In this document: positions 25,370 through 34,607 of the stretch, piece after piece
How the letters are laid out: the number at the start of each line of letters is the position of its first letter
Position numbering within the stretch: the stretch's first letter is position 1
Assembly: GCA_963763575.1 (NCBI GenBank)
Contig: CAVXPD010000008.1
Location: 62,001-126,000, forward strand
DNA: 64,000 nucleotides
DNA from: Bog-473 sp963763575
GTDB lineage: Bacteria > Actinomycetota > Acidimicrobiia > Acidimicrobiales > RAAP-2
Direction of reading: 5' to 3'
Notes under the pieces: model-generated
The model's input: only the letters and a program-made list of their open reading frames with translations
What the model was told of the DNA's origin: nothing
The model's database searches: none
Made by a program: the position numbers and the translations under genes

Positions 25370-27410
25370 AGCCGCCAGGCTTGTCGCGTCCACCGGGGCC
25401 GGTGTTCCCGAGCTGCTGCTGACCCGGATTGGGCGTCGTCGGGCCGGTGGTGGTGGTGGGCGCACTCGTCGTCGTGGTCGTGGGCGTGGGCGCCTGGCAG
25501 ATCGTGATGGCCACCGTGGTGCCGTGGTTCACTTGCGCGCCGCCAGTGGGGTTCTGGCTCTCCACGGTGCCATTTTGGGCAGGGTTCGTGCACGTGGTGT
25601 CGGTGGTCGAGCTGGCGACGAGTCCCGCGCCGGACAATTGGCTTTGCGCCTGGCCCTGTCCGAGGCCGACCACGTTGGGGACCGTGGCGCAGTTCCCGCT
25701 CGAGATGACGATGTTGACTGCCGTGTTCGGCGGTTCGGGTTGCCCGGGTGCCGGGCTCTGCTGGGCCACCACGCCGGTCGAGTACTGGTTGGAGCAGGAG
25801 CTGGTCTGACTCCCGACATTCAGGCCAGCCCTGGTCAAGATGGCACCGGCGTTGCTCGGCGACTCCCCGAGCACGCTCGGTACCGACACCGAGGTCTGCG
25901 TGCCCGAGACCGTGAGTTGCACCGGGATGTTCGCCTTGACCGTCGACCCGCCGGCGGGGTTCTGGACGAGCACGTAACCGACGGGCTGGGTGCTCGACTC
26001 GTACTTCACCGTGTAGGTCAGGTTGGCTGCCGTCAGCTTCTGGATGGCCGGCGCCAGCTGCTCGCCCGTCACCGTCGGGACCTGCACGGTGGGGATGTTC
26101 GGCCCGTTGCTCACCACAAGGTTCACCGAGGAGTTCTTCCCCACCGACGCGCCGGCCGCGGGATTGGTCGAGAGCACGAGGCCCTTGGTGGTGGTGCTGG
26201 TCCGGAAGGTGGTGTGGCCCACGGTGAGATTGTCGTTCTGCAGGGTTTGGGTGGCGGCGACCCGGGTCTCCCCGACGACGTTGGGCACGCTCACGTTGCC
26301 GCCGAACACCGAGCGCAGCAGGAAGAACGCGATGACGGCCAGGAGCACCAGCAGGGCGATGAGCACGATCACCAGCCGGCGAGTGCGCTTCTTTCGTTCC
26401 TCGTCCTCGTTGGCGGCAGAACCAGCGCCAGCGCCGGCGGCGGAAGGCTTGGCCGATGTCGGCACCGCCACCGTCCCGCCGGTGGAGTTCATCACCGACG
26501 TCGCAGCCGCCGCGCCCGCCCCGGCGGCCACCGCCCCCATCACTGAGGTCGTCCCCGCGTCGGCCGCCTCGACCGGCCGCCCTTCGGCGAATCGCAGCAG
26601 GTCGGCCCGCAGCTCCTCGGCCGACCCGTAGCGGAGATCGGGGTCCTTGGCCATCGCCTTCATGATCACGGCCTCGAGGGCGACCGGCACCCGCGGGTTG
26701 ATCTCGCGCGGCAACGGAGGGTCGTCCCGCACGTGCTTCGACGCGACCGCCACCGGGGAGTCGCCGGAGAAGGGCGGTCGACCCACCGCCATCTCGTACA
26801 GGACCACGCCCAGTGAGTAGATGTCACTCCGGGCGTCCACACCCTTGCCCTCTGCCTGCTCGGGCGAGAAGTAGGCGGCCGTGCCCATGACTGCGCCGGT
26901 CTGCGTCAGGCTCTCCTCGGTGTTGACGGCGCGGGCGATGCCGAAGTCGGTGACCTTGACTTCGCCCTCCGGCGTGATGAGCACGTTGCCCGGCTTCACG
27001 TCGCGGTGGATCACCCCGTGGCGGTGGGCGAAACCGAGCGCGCTGGCCACGCCGGCGCCGATCAAGGCGACCTGACGCGGATCGAGCTTCTCGGGATCGC
27101 GGAGCACGGCCGAGAGCGATCGCCCGTCGATGTACTCCATCACGATGAAGTACGCGCCGTCGTCCTCTCCCCAGTCGAAGACCGGGACGATGTTGGGGTG
27201 CGAAAGGTTTGCCGCCGACTGGGCCTCGCGCCGGAACCGCTCCACGAAGGTCTTGTCGACCGAGAGCTCGGGGAACAGGACTTTCAGCGCGACCGGTCGG
27301 TCCAATTGACGGTCGACCGCGCGGTACACCTGGGCCATGCCGCCGCGGGCGACCATGTGGGTCAGCTCGTATCGGCCCGAATAGATCCGTGGCGTCTCGA
27401 CCGGTTGCAT
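25368..27410 (-). CDS. pknB: Ser/Thr protein kinase PknB with four PASTA domains
   Basis: 680 residues. The kinase domain (about 13-275) has ARGGMAQVYRA, Lys43, HRDVKPGN (catalytic Asp137), DFG at 155-157 and the activation loop TQTGAVMGTAAYFSPEQ. A juxtamembrane linker rich in Ala and Gly leads to one membrane segment (LVIVLIALLVLLAVIAFFLL). Outside the cell are four PASTA domains, each opening V(P)xVxG, which bind muropeptides or lipid II, and a Thr/Pro-rich tail. It controls growth, division and wall synthesis by phosphorylating CrgA-, FhaA- and Wag31-type proteins. PASTA 3 and 4 carry Cys residues. The phosphatase and FHA readers lie just upstream on the same strand. Confidence 0.95.
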   Translation of the reverse strand: MQPVETPRIYSGRYELTHMVARGGMAQVYRAVDRQLDRPVALKVLFPELSVDKTFVERFRREAQSAANLSHPNIVPVFDWGEDDGAYFIVMEYIDGRSLSAVLRDPEKLDPRQVALIGAGVASALGFAHRHGVIHRDVKPGNVLITPEGEVKVTDFGIARAVNTEESLTQTGAVMGTAAYFSPEQAEGKGVDARSDIYSLGVVLYEMAVGRPPFSGDSPVAVASKHVRDDPPLPREINPRVPVALEAVIMKAMAKDPDLRYGSAEELRADLLRFAEGRPVEAADAGTTSVMGAVAAGAGAAAATSVMNSTGGTVAVPTSAKPSAAGAGAGSAANEDEERKKRTRRLVIVLIALLVLLAVIAFFLLRSVFGGNVSVPNVVGETRVAATQTLQNDNLTVGHTTFRTSTTTKGLVLSTNPAAGASVGKNSSVNLVVSNGPNIPTVQVPTVTGEQLAPAIQKLTAANLTYTVKYESSTQPVGYVLVQNPAGGSTVKANIPVQLTVSGTQTSVSVPSVLGESPSNAGAILTRAGLNVGSQTSSCSNQYSTGVVAQQSPAPGQPEPPNTAVNIVISSGNCATVPNVVGLGQGQAQSQLSGAGLVASSTTDTTCTNPAQNGTVESQNPTGGAQVNHGTTVAITICQAPTPTTTTTSAPTTTTGPTTPNPGQQQLGNTGPGGRDKPGG

Positions 27411-27541
27411 GACGCTCCGAGCCTACGCTTCGTGTCCCGCGCGGCGGGGTTCAAACGGCCAGGATTCAGGTGCTTCGCGGCACGTGTTGTACCAGAAGTG
27501 AACGTGGCCGACGGGACGACGCGACAGCAGACGGGCGGCGG

Positions 27542-29107
27542 TCACGGGGCTCCCCCGGCTGCGGTCGTCGTGGTCGTGGTGCTCCCGCCCGGCGCCGTCG
27601 TGGTCGTGGTCGTGGTCGTCGTAGTGGTCGTCGTCGTCGGCACCTCGGCGACGAGGTTGGCGACGTAGCTCCGTGCCGCTCTCAAGGACCCCTCTTGGAC
27701 GCCGGCGGTCACCGGGCCCACGGCGGCCGCGGGGATCTGGCTCGTGGTGTGTCCGGTGCGCTCCACGACCTTCGGGTGGAACCACAGGACGCCGCCCGGT
27801 TGACCCTGCTTGACCACGATCTCGTTGCCCTGCGTCGTCACGATCCAATTGTCGTAGGCGAACCAGCGGAGCACGAAGTAGGCGCCGACGACGATACCCG
27901 CGACGAGGATGACGAACCCGAGCACCCGGAAGGTGATACGCCGCGGGATTCCGAGCCGGCGCCGCCGTTCGCGCCGAGTCTCCTTTTCGGGCGCCTCGGC
28001 GACCGCCGAAGTGCGTTCGGGCGGTACCCGAGTCGTCGCCCGCGCCACGGGCGCCGCGGCGCCCGCTCCCACGAAGAACTCGCCGCTGTGTGGCCCGTCG
28101 TCGGCCAGGGACGCGTCCTCGTCGGCGAAGCCCAGATGGGCTCCGGGTGCCAGGGTGTCCGTGTCAGAGGGGAAGGGCGCCGGCTCCTGTGTGCCGCGGC
28201 GGAGGTGGAGGACCTGGGTGATATCGCTCTCGGCCGGCGAGCCCTCTGTTCCGAGATCCGGCGACGGCGTCCCGGACGATGCCCCGTTCGCCGCCGCACG
28301 CGCGGCAGCCGACACCGGGACCGTCATCGCTGCGGCGGCGGCCCCGATGGCCATGACCTTCGAGTCGGTGCCGGCTTCGTCGTCGCCCGCCTGGACGTCG
28401 ACGATGACCACCGTGATGTTGTCCGAGCCACCGTGATCGTTGGCCACCTCAACCAGCCGGCGCGCCGCCTCTTCGGGGTCCTCGACCTGGCCGAGGACCT
28501 CTGCGATGTCGTCCATGCCCACCTCGTTGGTCAGGCCGTCGGAGCACAGCAGGACCCTGTCCCCGGTTTTGAGGTGGAGCTCCCACATGTCTGCCTCCAC
28601 CTCGGAGGACACGCCCAAGGCGCGGGTGAGAATGTGCCGTTGGGGGTGGACGGCCGCCTCCTCTTCGGTCATCTCGCCGTGGCGCATCCGTTCCTCGGCC
28701 AGGCTGTGGTCGTCGGTGATCTGGACGAGCTCGCCTTGGGAGTACACGTAGGCCCGCGAGTCACCCACGTTGGCGAGGGCGAGGACGTCACGCCCGCCGT
28801 CTCCCCCGACCAGTGCGAGCGCAGTGAGAGTCGTCCCCATACCCCGCAGATCGGTCTTTTCCTGGCTCTCGAACCACACCGCGGCGTTGGCGTCGGAAAA
28901 GGCCTGGCGCAGCCCGCTGACTGTGGGCGCCCGGTCGAAGGCGTGATCGAGCGTCTCGACGGCGACCCGCGCGGCCACCTCCCCGCCGACGTGTCCGCCC
29001 ATGCCGTCCGCCACGGCGTAGAGGTTCGGCCGCTCGAGCGGCATGTCCTGATTGATGGTGCGGACTCGTCCGACGTCGGTCGCCGAGCCGGACCGCAAGA
29101 CCGTCAC
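27542..29107 (-). CDS. pstP: PP2C-type Ser/Thr phosphatase PstP
   Basis: 521 residues from the GTG at 29107, overlapping the fhaB stop in GTGA. Residues 1-240 form the PP2C domain with metal-binding motifs GRVRTINQD, VADGMGGHVGGE, LCSDGLTNEV and GGSDNITVVIV. Then come an Ala/Pro linker, a basic stretch, one membrane segment (RVLGFVILVAGIVVGAYFVL) and an extracellular part ending in a run of 14 Thr and a second Thr run. It removes phosphate from PknB and its substrates. In relatives rodA and pbpA follow directly; here pknB follows after 131 bases. Confidence 0.92.
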   Translation of the reverse strand: MTVLRSGSATDVGRVRTINQDMPLERPNLYAVADGMGGHVGGEVAARVAVETLDHAFDRAPTVSGLRQAFSDANAAVWFESQEKTDLRGMGTTLTALALVGGDGGRDVLALANVGDSRAYVYSQGELVQITDDHSLAEERMRHGEMTEEEAAVHPQRHILTRALGVSSEVEADMWELHLKTGDRVLLCSDGLTNEVGMDDIAEVLGQVEDPEEAARRLVEVANDHGGSDNITVVIVDVQAGDDEAGTDSKVMAIGAAAAAMTVPVSAAARAAANGASSGTPSPDLGTEGSPAESDITQVLHLRRGTQEPAPFPSDTDTLAPGAHLGFADEDASLADDGPHSGEFFVGAGAAAPVARATTRVPPERTSAVAEAPEKETRRERRRRLGIPRRITFRVLGFVILVAGIVVGAYFVLRWFAYDNWIVTTQGNEIVVKQGQPGGVLWFHPKVVERTGHTTSQIPAAAVGPVTAGVQEGSLRAARSYVANLVAEVPTTTTTTTTTTTTTTAPGGSTTTTTTAAGGAP

Positions 29108-29637
29108 TTCGACACCTCGAAAACGGTGGAGCCGATCTGCAACAGGTCGCCCTTGCCGAGCCGGACGGCCTGTGCGATCTGCTCCGAATTGACGTAGGTG
29201 CCGTTCGTGGATCCGAGGTCTTCGATCCAAAGCTGCTCGTTGTGCCGGAACAGACGGGCGTGGAGCGTCGAGGTGTAGATGTCCTGCGGCATGGCGACAC
29301 CGCATCCGGGCGACCGCCCGATGGTCAGCTCGTCGTCGAGGTCGTAACTGCGTCCCGATTGGTCCGACGGCTGCACCACGGTGAGGTGCAGCTGCTTGCG
29401 CCGCTTCTGCTGCGGTGGCTCCGCGGCGCGCGACGCCGCGCGCTCCTCGCGGCGCTCCTGGCGCTTCTGCCACCGCGGTTTGCGGATGGTGGCGGGACTC
29501 ATCTCGACCCACACGGCGCGGACCACGCGGAGGAAGAAGAGAAAGATGAGAGCGATCACTCCCCATTGCAAGATGCGGAGCACCGCGTTCAGATTCTGGG
29601 TGGCCAACATGACCGCCACCACGTTCCGTGTGGTCAC
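29104..29637 (-). CDS. fhaB: Membrane-anchored FHA protein FhaB/FipA
   Basis: 177 residues, GTG at 29637 overlapping the fhaA stop. One N-terminal membrane segment (LQWGVIALIFLFFLRVVRAVW) is followed by a Lys/Arg/Glu-rich linker and an FHA domain with GRSPGCGVAMPQDIYTSTLHAR and STNGTYVN, which reads phosphothreonine on kinase targets. In mycobacteria it links PknA/PknB signalling to FtsZ and FtsQ at the septum. Second gene of fhaA-fhaB-pstP. Confidence 0.9.
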   Translation of the reverse strand: MTTRNVVAVMLATQNLNAVLRILQWGVIALIFLFFLRVVRAVWVEMSPATIRKPRWQKRQERREERAASRAAEPPQQKRRKQLHLTVVQPSDQSGRSYDLDDELTIGRSPGCGVAMPQDIYTSTLHARLFRHNEQLWIEDLGSTNGTYVNSEQIAQAVRLGKGDLLQIGSTVFEVSK

Positions 29638-30293
29638 GACATTTCGAAGATGAGCCTCGTCGACCCCACGGTGACCTCGTCCCCGCTGGCGAGGAGTTGC
29701 TCCCGGACCGGGGTCCCGTTGACCCTCGTGCCGTTCGTGGATCCCAGATCGGTGACGAAGACCCCGTCGCCCTTCCGCTGCAGTTCGGCGTGTCGCCGGC
29801 TCACGTTCGAGTCGGGCAGGACGACGTCACACTCGGGAAGTCGCCCGATGACCACGGGGCGATCCGCGCCCACCGAGACCCGCCGGCCGTCGGGCAGGAT
29901 CAGCTCGGCCAGGAACCCGCCGTCCTCGCTCTCGTGTACCTCGGCGCTCACGGTGAAACGTCCCGGCTTGAGGTTGGACCCCTCGAAGATCTCGACCTCC
30001 ACTGGACCCACGAAGGAGTACCCCTCGATCCGGGCGTGCTCCCGTGCAGCGTCGGAGAGCTCGCGGGAGAGGGCGTCGATGAAGTTCGCGAAGCGGTCGA
30101 CGTCGCCGGGTGACAGCGTCACGGCGAAGGCGTTGGGCGCGATCAAGCCGCGCACGCCGACCCGCCGGTGCAGGTCCATCTCCCGCGTCAACCTACGGCC
30201 GATCTCGACCGGCTGGAGGTTGCTTCGAAATGGCTTGGCCAACGTTCCCTCCACGAGCCGCTCGAGTCGCTCCTCAAACTGCTGGAGTCCCAT
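29634..30293 (-). CDS. fhaA: FHA protein FhaA with DUF3662 domain
   Basis: 219 residues. Residues 1-115 are a DUF3662 domain (GLQQFEERLERLVEGTLAKP, then RREMDLHRRVG-like helices) and residues 135-215 an FHA domain with GRLPECDVVLPDSNVSRRHAEL and STNGTRVNG. Mycobacterial FhaA binds phosphorylated PknB and MurJ at the wall-synthesis site. It is shorter than the mycobacterial protein because the long disordered middle linker is missing. First gene of the operon. Confidence 0.9.
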   Translation of the reverse strand: MGLQQFEERLERLVEGTLAKPFRSNLQPVEIGRRLTREMDLHRRVGVRGLIAPNAFAVTLSPGDVDRFANFIDALSRELSDAAREHARIEGYSFVGPVEVEIFEGSNLKPGRFTVSAEVHESEDGGFLAELILPDGRRVSVGADRPVVIGRLPECDVVLPDSNVSRRHAELQRKGDGVFVTDLGSTNGTRVNGTPVREQLLASGDEVTVGSTRLIFEMS

Positions 30294-30428
30294 GGTGCCC
30301 GAAACATTACCGGCCCCGTGGGCTTCTGAGGGACTCAGCAGGCGTCTGACCTGGTCACCTAGAGCCCGGAGCCCCGGGCGGGCTGGGCTGGGCTCACCAC
30401 GCCACCGACTACTCTTGTCCGGTCACTC

Positions 30429-30515
30429 GGGCGAGTGGCGGAATAGGCAGACGCGCAGGATTCAGGTTCCTGTGTCCGAAAGGATGTGCGGGTTCAAGTC
30501 CCGCCTCGCCCACCA
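30429..30515 (+). tRNA. tRNA-Leu (CAG)
   Basis: 87 bases including encoded CCA. Acceptor stem GGGCGAG (30429-30435) pairs with CTCGCCC (30505-30511). The anticodon stem CAGGA/TCCTG holds the loop TTCAGGT, giving anticodon CAG for the codon CTG. A long variable arm (TGTCCGAAAGGAT) fits the class II tRNA-Leu shape. T-loop TTCAAGT. Confidence 0.93.
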
Positions 30516-30838
30516 CTCACTCACCTCGGATGGACGTGCATGGCCCCGTCTCCCGGCGCGACGTCGTCGGAGGCATGGGGTGCGTGTCACGGGTGTGGGA
30601 GCCGGTTTCCCGCCGTGGCCGAGAACCGGTGGAGCGCTCGGCAGCCGTCGAGCTGGCGGCACCCGGCCTCGGGCCCCGTCGTTCCTCACACCTTCCCTCC
30701 GTCGACGGCCTGCGCGGCCGCACCCTTGTCAACCGGGGTTACGGCAACCGGTCAGGCCGCGGGTCGCCCTTGAGGGGTCCGGGTGCGACAGATAGGGCCC
30801 CCGGTGTGCCCATATTCCGTTCCCCTTGGCTGGTCCCC
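30516..30838. other. Spacer after tRNA-Leu
   Basis: 323 bases between the tRNA and the 3' end of the antiporter gene. No gene, hairpin or integrase remnant recognised. Confidence 0.4.
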
Positions 30839-32161
30839 TCAGCTGGGCTTGGCACCACGGAAGGGCCCCCGCCCCGAGGGATGCGAAGGGCCGTGGCGCA
30901 GCGTACGCGTGGCCAGCGGAAGGGTGCGTTCGTGTTCCCGTCGATGCCGCTCGAGACGTTTGTCCGTGTACCGGCCATAGCGGGTTGCCAGGGGAGACGC
31001 GCTCACGCCGTGCAGGAGAACGCTGAGCGCGACGGTGAGGGTGACGGCGGCGAGCACGACCTTGGCCTGCGAAGGTTCCAGCGCGTCGACCGCGATGAGC
31101 GCGAAGACGACCGACGCGAGGCCGCGGGGCCCGAACCAGCCGATGAACGTCACCGTCACCCAATCGAGCGCCGAGCCCGTCAAGGCGAGGGCGACCGGGA
31201 CCATGCGGAGCGCCGTGAGCGCGAGCAGGGCGAAGACCACGTCACGCCAGTCGGCGTCCTCCAGTCCAGGCACGAGCATGACCGCGCCAAAGACGAACCA
31301 GACCAGGAGGGACAGCAGCGTCCCGGCCTCTTCCGTGAAGATCACCATGGCCTGGTCGTTGTGCCGGTCCACGGTGCCGAACGCCAGCCCGGCCAGGAAC
31401 GCTGCAACGAAGCCGTTGGTGCCCGCCACGAGCGCGGTCGAATAGGAGAACAGGGCAAGGGCCAGGATGGCTAAGGGACGGAACCCCGCCGAGCTCCACC
31501 GGTGCCGGCGGGACACCGCGAGAAGGGTGGCGCCCACTACGCCGATCCCGATGCCGAGAAGGGCGCCGACGACGAGCTGGATGAGGGCGGAGCCGAGGTG
31601 CGTGCCGGCGATGGCGTCCGCGGTCACGGCTCCGGCGATGAAGACGTTGACGAACGGAGTGGCGATGCCGTCGTTCAGCCCGCTCTCGACGTTCAGGGTG
31701 CGGCGGACCATGGCCGGGACTCGCTCGTCGCCCAGGATGCTGGCACCGAGCGCAGCGTCGGTCGGGGCGACCATTGCGCCGATCGCTGCCGCCACCCACA
31801 GGCCGCTGCTCCCGAAGAGAACCGCGGCAGTCGCGACGCCGGCGGCGATGGAGAGCGGGAGTCCGATGGCAAGGAGCCGCACGGGGATGGCGGCGTCGGC
31901 GCGCAGTGCCCGCAGATTGACCCGAGAGGCATCGGCGAACAGGACCACGGCGAGCGTCAGCTCGGCCAGAGATCGGACGGTCGAAGAATGCAGGCTGAAA
32001 TGGATGAGCGCGGTCGGGCCATGGGTGACGAGCAGGCCGAGGACCACGAAGGCGATCGGAGCCGAGACGTCCCAGCGTTCGAGCCGGCCCGAGACGAGCC
32101 CCCACACGATGAAGCAGGCGGAGGTCACGGCGAGCGCGGCCAAATTCAGGTCATGGTCCAT
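30839..32161 (-). CDS. CPA1-type cation/proton antiporter
   Basis: 440 residues with about 12 membrane segments. The ion-binding blocks are MVAPTDAALGASIL and NVESGLNDGIATP, the latter with the Asp typical of NhaP-type exchangers, then GWFGPRGLASVVFALIA near the end. It exchanges Na+ or K+ for protons across the inner membrane for pH and salt balance. A hydrophilic Arg/His-rich tail of about 45 residues follows the last helix. No partner gene. Confidence 0.87.
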   Translation of the reverse strand: MDHDLNLAALAVTSACFIVWGLVSGRLERWDVSAPIAFVVLGLLVTHGPTALIHFSLHSSTVRSLAELTLAVVLFADASRVNLRALRADAAIPVRLLAIGLPLSIAAGVATAAVLFGSSGLWVAAAIGAMVAPTDAALGASILGDERVPAMVRRTLNVESGLNDGIATPFVNVFIAGAVTADAIAGTHLGSALIQLVVGALLGIGIGVVGATLLAVSRRHRWSSAGFRPLAILALALFSYSTALVAGTNGFVAAFLAGLAFGTVDRHNDQAMVIFTEEAGTLLSLLVWFVFGAVMLVPGLEDADWRDVVFALLALTALRMVPVALALTGSALDWVTVTFIGWFGPRGLASVVFALIAVDALEPSQAKVVLAAVTLTVALSVLLHGVSASPLATRYGRYTDKRLERHRREHERTLPLATRTLRHGPSHPSGRGPFRGAKPS

Positions 32162-32409
32162 GGGCCGTCCGCTATTTTCCGGCGGCGGGGCCGGCCGATG
32201 TCAAGGCCAGGGACGCGGCAGGCGGACGGCCGAGCCTCTCGTCGCCGTCAGCAGCGTCAAGAAGTGGCGGTGAAGTTCTCCTTGGTTTCGTGCCGGGCCG
32301 AGAGGCGGATCTCCAGGGCGACGAGGTCGACTGCGTCAAGCCGCTCAGGCCGCCGACGTCGACGGACCCGCCGAGGTACGGCGCCCGTCCGGCATGAACC
32401 GGCGTCGGC

Positions 32410-32925
32410 CTAGCCGTCCTCACGATCGTTGTCGGCGGGACCTCGGCGCCGGTCGTAGCTGGGATCGTCCCGGTCACGCCGTGGCTGTGTGTATGCCCCG
32501 GGATCGTCTCCCGTCGGCACGGCGTCGGGCACGACGCGGCGGTACGCCAGTCTCCACGCCCCCTCGATGCGGCGGAAGTAGTCCACGTACCGGCCGTGGC
32601 CCGACACCTGGGCGGAACCGGCGCCGCCATGGAAGCCGTAGAACGTCTCTCCCCAGGCCTCGTCGCCCCGGACGTCGAAGACCGACTGCCCGAGCAGGTG
32701 ATGCATCGAGCTCATCGGGCCGGGACGGGACACGAACTCCGCGAAGTCCCCGCCCGTTCCCTTGAACGTGCCATGGTCGTCGAAGGAGTCCTCGGTGTAG
32801 CAGGACGCGATGCGCTCTCGATCGGCCCGGTCGACGGCCGAGGAGAGGACGGCGAGCAGCTCCGCCAGCTCCAGCTTGTCGGTCCAGGCCTGGGCGTCGG
32901 CGCCGGTTCGTGCGTTGTCCGTCAC
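32410..32925 (-). CDS. SnoaL-like (NTF2-fold) protein
   Basis: 171 residues, GTG at 32925. The NTF2 pattern is clear: helix ELLAVLSSAVDRADRERIASCYTEDS, then FDDHGTFKGTGGDFAEFV, the strand block MHHLLGQSVFDVRGDEAWGETFY and YVDYFRRIEGAWRLAYRRVV. Proteins of this SnoaL_4 group resemble dehydratase and ring-hydroxylating small subunits but most have no known substrate. The last 35 residues are a charged tail (RRDRDD). Related only in fold to the gene at 34007. Confidence 0.8.
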   Translation of the reverse strand: MTDNARTGADAQAWTDKLELAELLAVLSSAVDRADRERIASCYTEDSFDDHGTFKGTGGDFAEFVSRPGPMSSMHHLLGQSVFDVRGDEAWGETFYGFHGGAGSAQVSGHGRYVDYFRRIEGAWRLAYRRVVPDAVPTGDDPGAYTQPRRDRDDPSYDRRRGPADNDREDG

Positions 32926-33069
32926 TCGTCCTCCACGCTGCGTCGCCGGGCCATCACAGGCCCATTGTGCTTGAGTGCCTCAGCTCGCCTGGCGTCGGCA
33001 CCTCTGGGGGGCTGGTCCCTGCGACGCGAGCACGGGAACGGCCGGACGAGACGGGCCAAGATTACCGTC

Positions 33070-34005
33070 ATGGATCAGAACCCCCGTGGTTCCCGTGATC
33101 GGCCCGTCGCGGCGGCCCTGGCCGTGATGCCGCCGGTGCACGCCAGCGTCTTCGCGGATCCCGACTGGGTCGCACCGTTCGCGCGCGAAGCCGAGCGCCT
33201 CGGCTTCGAGTCGCTCGTGCTTCCCGAACACGTCGTGTTGGTCGCCGACACCGTGAGCCGCTATCCCTATTCACGGTCCGGCCGGATGCCGCTCCCCCCC
33301 GACTGCGCGATGCCCGATCCGCTTGACACGCTCGCCTACGTGGCCGGCGTCACGAGGACGCTGGGCCTCGCCACCGGCCTGCTCGTGCTCCCGCTGCACC
33401 ACCCGCTCGCGCTGGCCAAGCGGGCCGCCACGGTCGACCGGCTCTCGGGCGGCCGGCTCCGCCTCGGGGTCGGCCTGGGGTGGATGCGAGAGGAGATCGA
33501 GGCCGCTGGCGTGGACTTCGCCAGCCGGGGCGAGCGCGCCGACGAGATCATCGACGCCGTCCGCGCCCTGTGGGGCGCCGACCCGCAGCGTGGCGCGCGC
33601 TTCGAGGGCCGACACTTCTCGTTCGCCGGCGCGCAGTCGTTCCCCCGCCCGGCGCGACCCGGCGGCGTGCCCATCGACGTCGGCGGGACGAGCCCGGCGG
33701 CCATCCGTCGGGCAGCGCGGCGAGGCGATGGATGGCTGTCCCTCGGGCTCCGGGGCGACCGTCTGGAGGACGCGCTGCGCCGCCTCGCCGCCGAGGCAGC
33801 TGCGGCGGGGCGCGACCCGCTCGCCGTCGACGTGACCCTCAGCGGGGTGACCACCTCTGCCACCGTCGACCGCGCCTTGCTCGAGCAAGCGGGCGCCCTG
33901 GGGGCGCGGCGGGTGCTGATCAACCTTGGCGCCGCGGACCGGTCCGGCGCCACCGACGAACTCCGTCAGGCCGCCGAACGGGCCGGGCTCACGCCGCAGG
34001 GCTGA
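33070..34005 (+). CDS. LLM-class flavin-dependent oxidoreductase (F420-type)
   Basis: 311 residues from the ATG at 33070. TIM-barrel luciferase-like blocks: FAREAERLGFESLVLPEHVV, DPLDTLAYVAGVTRTLGLATG, KRAATVDRLSGGRLRLGVGLGW and PIDVGGTSPAAIRRAARRGDGW. In actinobacteria this group mostly uses F420 to reduce or oxidise small organics. It ends one base before the 3' end of the convergent SnoaL-like gene. An inner ATG (MPPVHAS) could also be the start. Confidence 0.85.
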   Translation: MDQNPRGSRDRPVAAALAVMPPVHASVFADPDWVAPFAREAERLGFESLVLPEHVVLVADTVSRYPYSRSGRMPLPPDCAMPDPLDTLAYVAGVTRTLGLATGLLVLPLHHPLALAKRAATVDRLSGGRLRLGVGLGWMREEIEAAGVDFASRGERADEIIDAVRALWGADPQRGARFEGRHFSFAGAQSFPRPARPGGVPIDVGGTSPAAIRRAARRGDGWLSLGLRGDRLEDALRRLAAEAAAAGRDPLAVDVTLSGVTTSATVDRALLEQAGALGARRVLINLGAADRSGATDELRQAAERAGLTPQG

Positions 34006-34006
34006 C

Positions 34007-34462
34007 TCAGCGCGCCCGCAACGGCTGGTCGCTCACGACGTCGACCCGCAGCACTCGCTCGCGGATCCGCCAGCCCTCCGCGCCGCGGACGTAGTCGTCG
34101 AAGTAACGGATGTGCCACACCAACAGCGTCTCCGCGCCCTCGTCGCCGAGGACGTGGTAGGCGACCATGCGGGTCTCTCCGCTCGCACGGTCGCCGTCGA
34201 CCGAGGCGAGATGGTTCCCGATGGTGTGCGTGGTCGAGCGGTAGTGCCGGGCCATGCCGATGGCCTTCGTGATCTCGGCCCTCCCGTCGCTGCGACTGGT
34301 GGGCTCGGTGGCACCCGGAGTGGCGTACGCGACGAAGGTGCCGTCCTCGGTGAACAGATCGGCGACGGCCTCGGGATCGCGTCGGTCGACCCCCTGGGCG
34401 TAGGCGTGCACGAGGTCGGAGATGGCCAGGCGGTCGGCGACGACGTCGTGGTCGGTGGCCAC
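34007..34462 (-). CDS. SnoaL-like (NTF2-fold) protein
   Basis: 151 residues from the GTG at 34462; a TTG two codons earlier is also possible. Pattern RLAISDLVHAYAQGVDRRDPEAVADLFTEDGTF, then THTIGNHLASVDGDRASGETRMVAYHV and WRIRERVLRVDVV, all typical of SnoaL_4. The role is probably binding or dehydration of a small ring compound; the substrate is unknown. It is in the same direction as mmsA and the MFS gene upstream. Confidence 0.82.
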   Translation of the reverse strand: MATDHDVVADRLAISDLVHAYAQGVDRRDPEAVADLFTEDGTFVAYATPGATEPTSRSDGRAEITKAIGMARHYRSTTHTIGNHLASVDGDRASGETRMVAYHVLGDEGAETLLVWHIRYFDDYVRGAEGWRIRERVLRVDVVSDQPLRAR

Positions 34463-34560
34463 ACCCAAGTTGACTCTCGGCGCGCGGACACGGTCAAGTG
34501 CGGCCGCCCGTGCGCGTGTCGGGGCGGTTCCGGCGCGCCAGGCGCGGCCGGCCTTCCGGC

Positions 34561-34601
34561 GAGAGGCGAGAGGCGAGAGGCGAGAGGCGAGAGGCGAGAG
34601 G
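34561..34601. repeat. GAGAGGC 7-bp tandem repeat
   Basis: Five perfect GAGAGGC units plus a partial sixth, in the 145-base gap between mmsA and the SnoaL-like gene. Outside coding sequence. Confidence 0.95.
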
Positions 34602-34607
34602 AGCGGC

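Noticed and set aside
27470..29197. Plus-strand frame of 575 codons opposite pstP
   Set aside because: Antisense shadow of a high-GC gene; PP2C motifs are on the minus strand.
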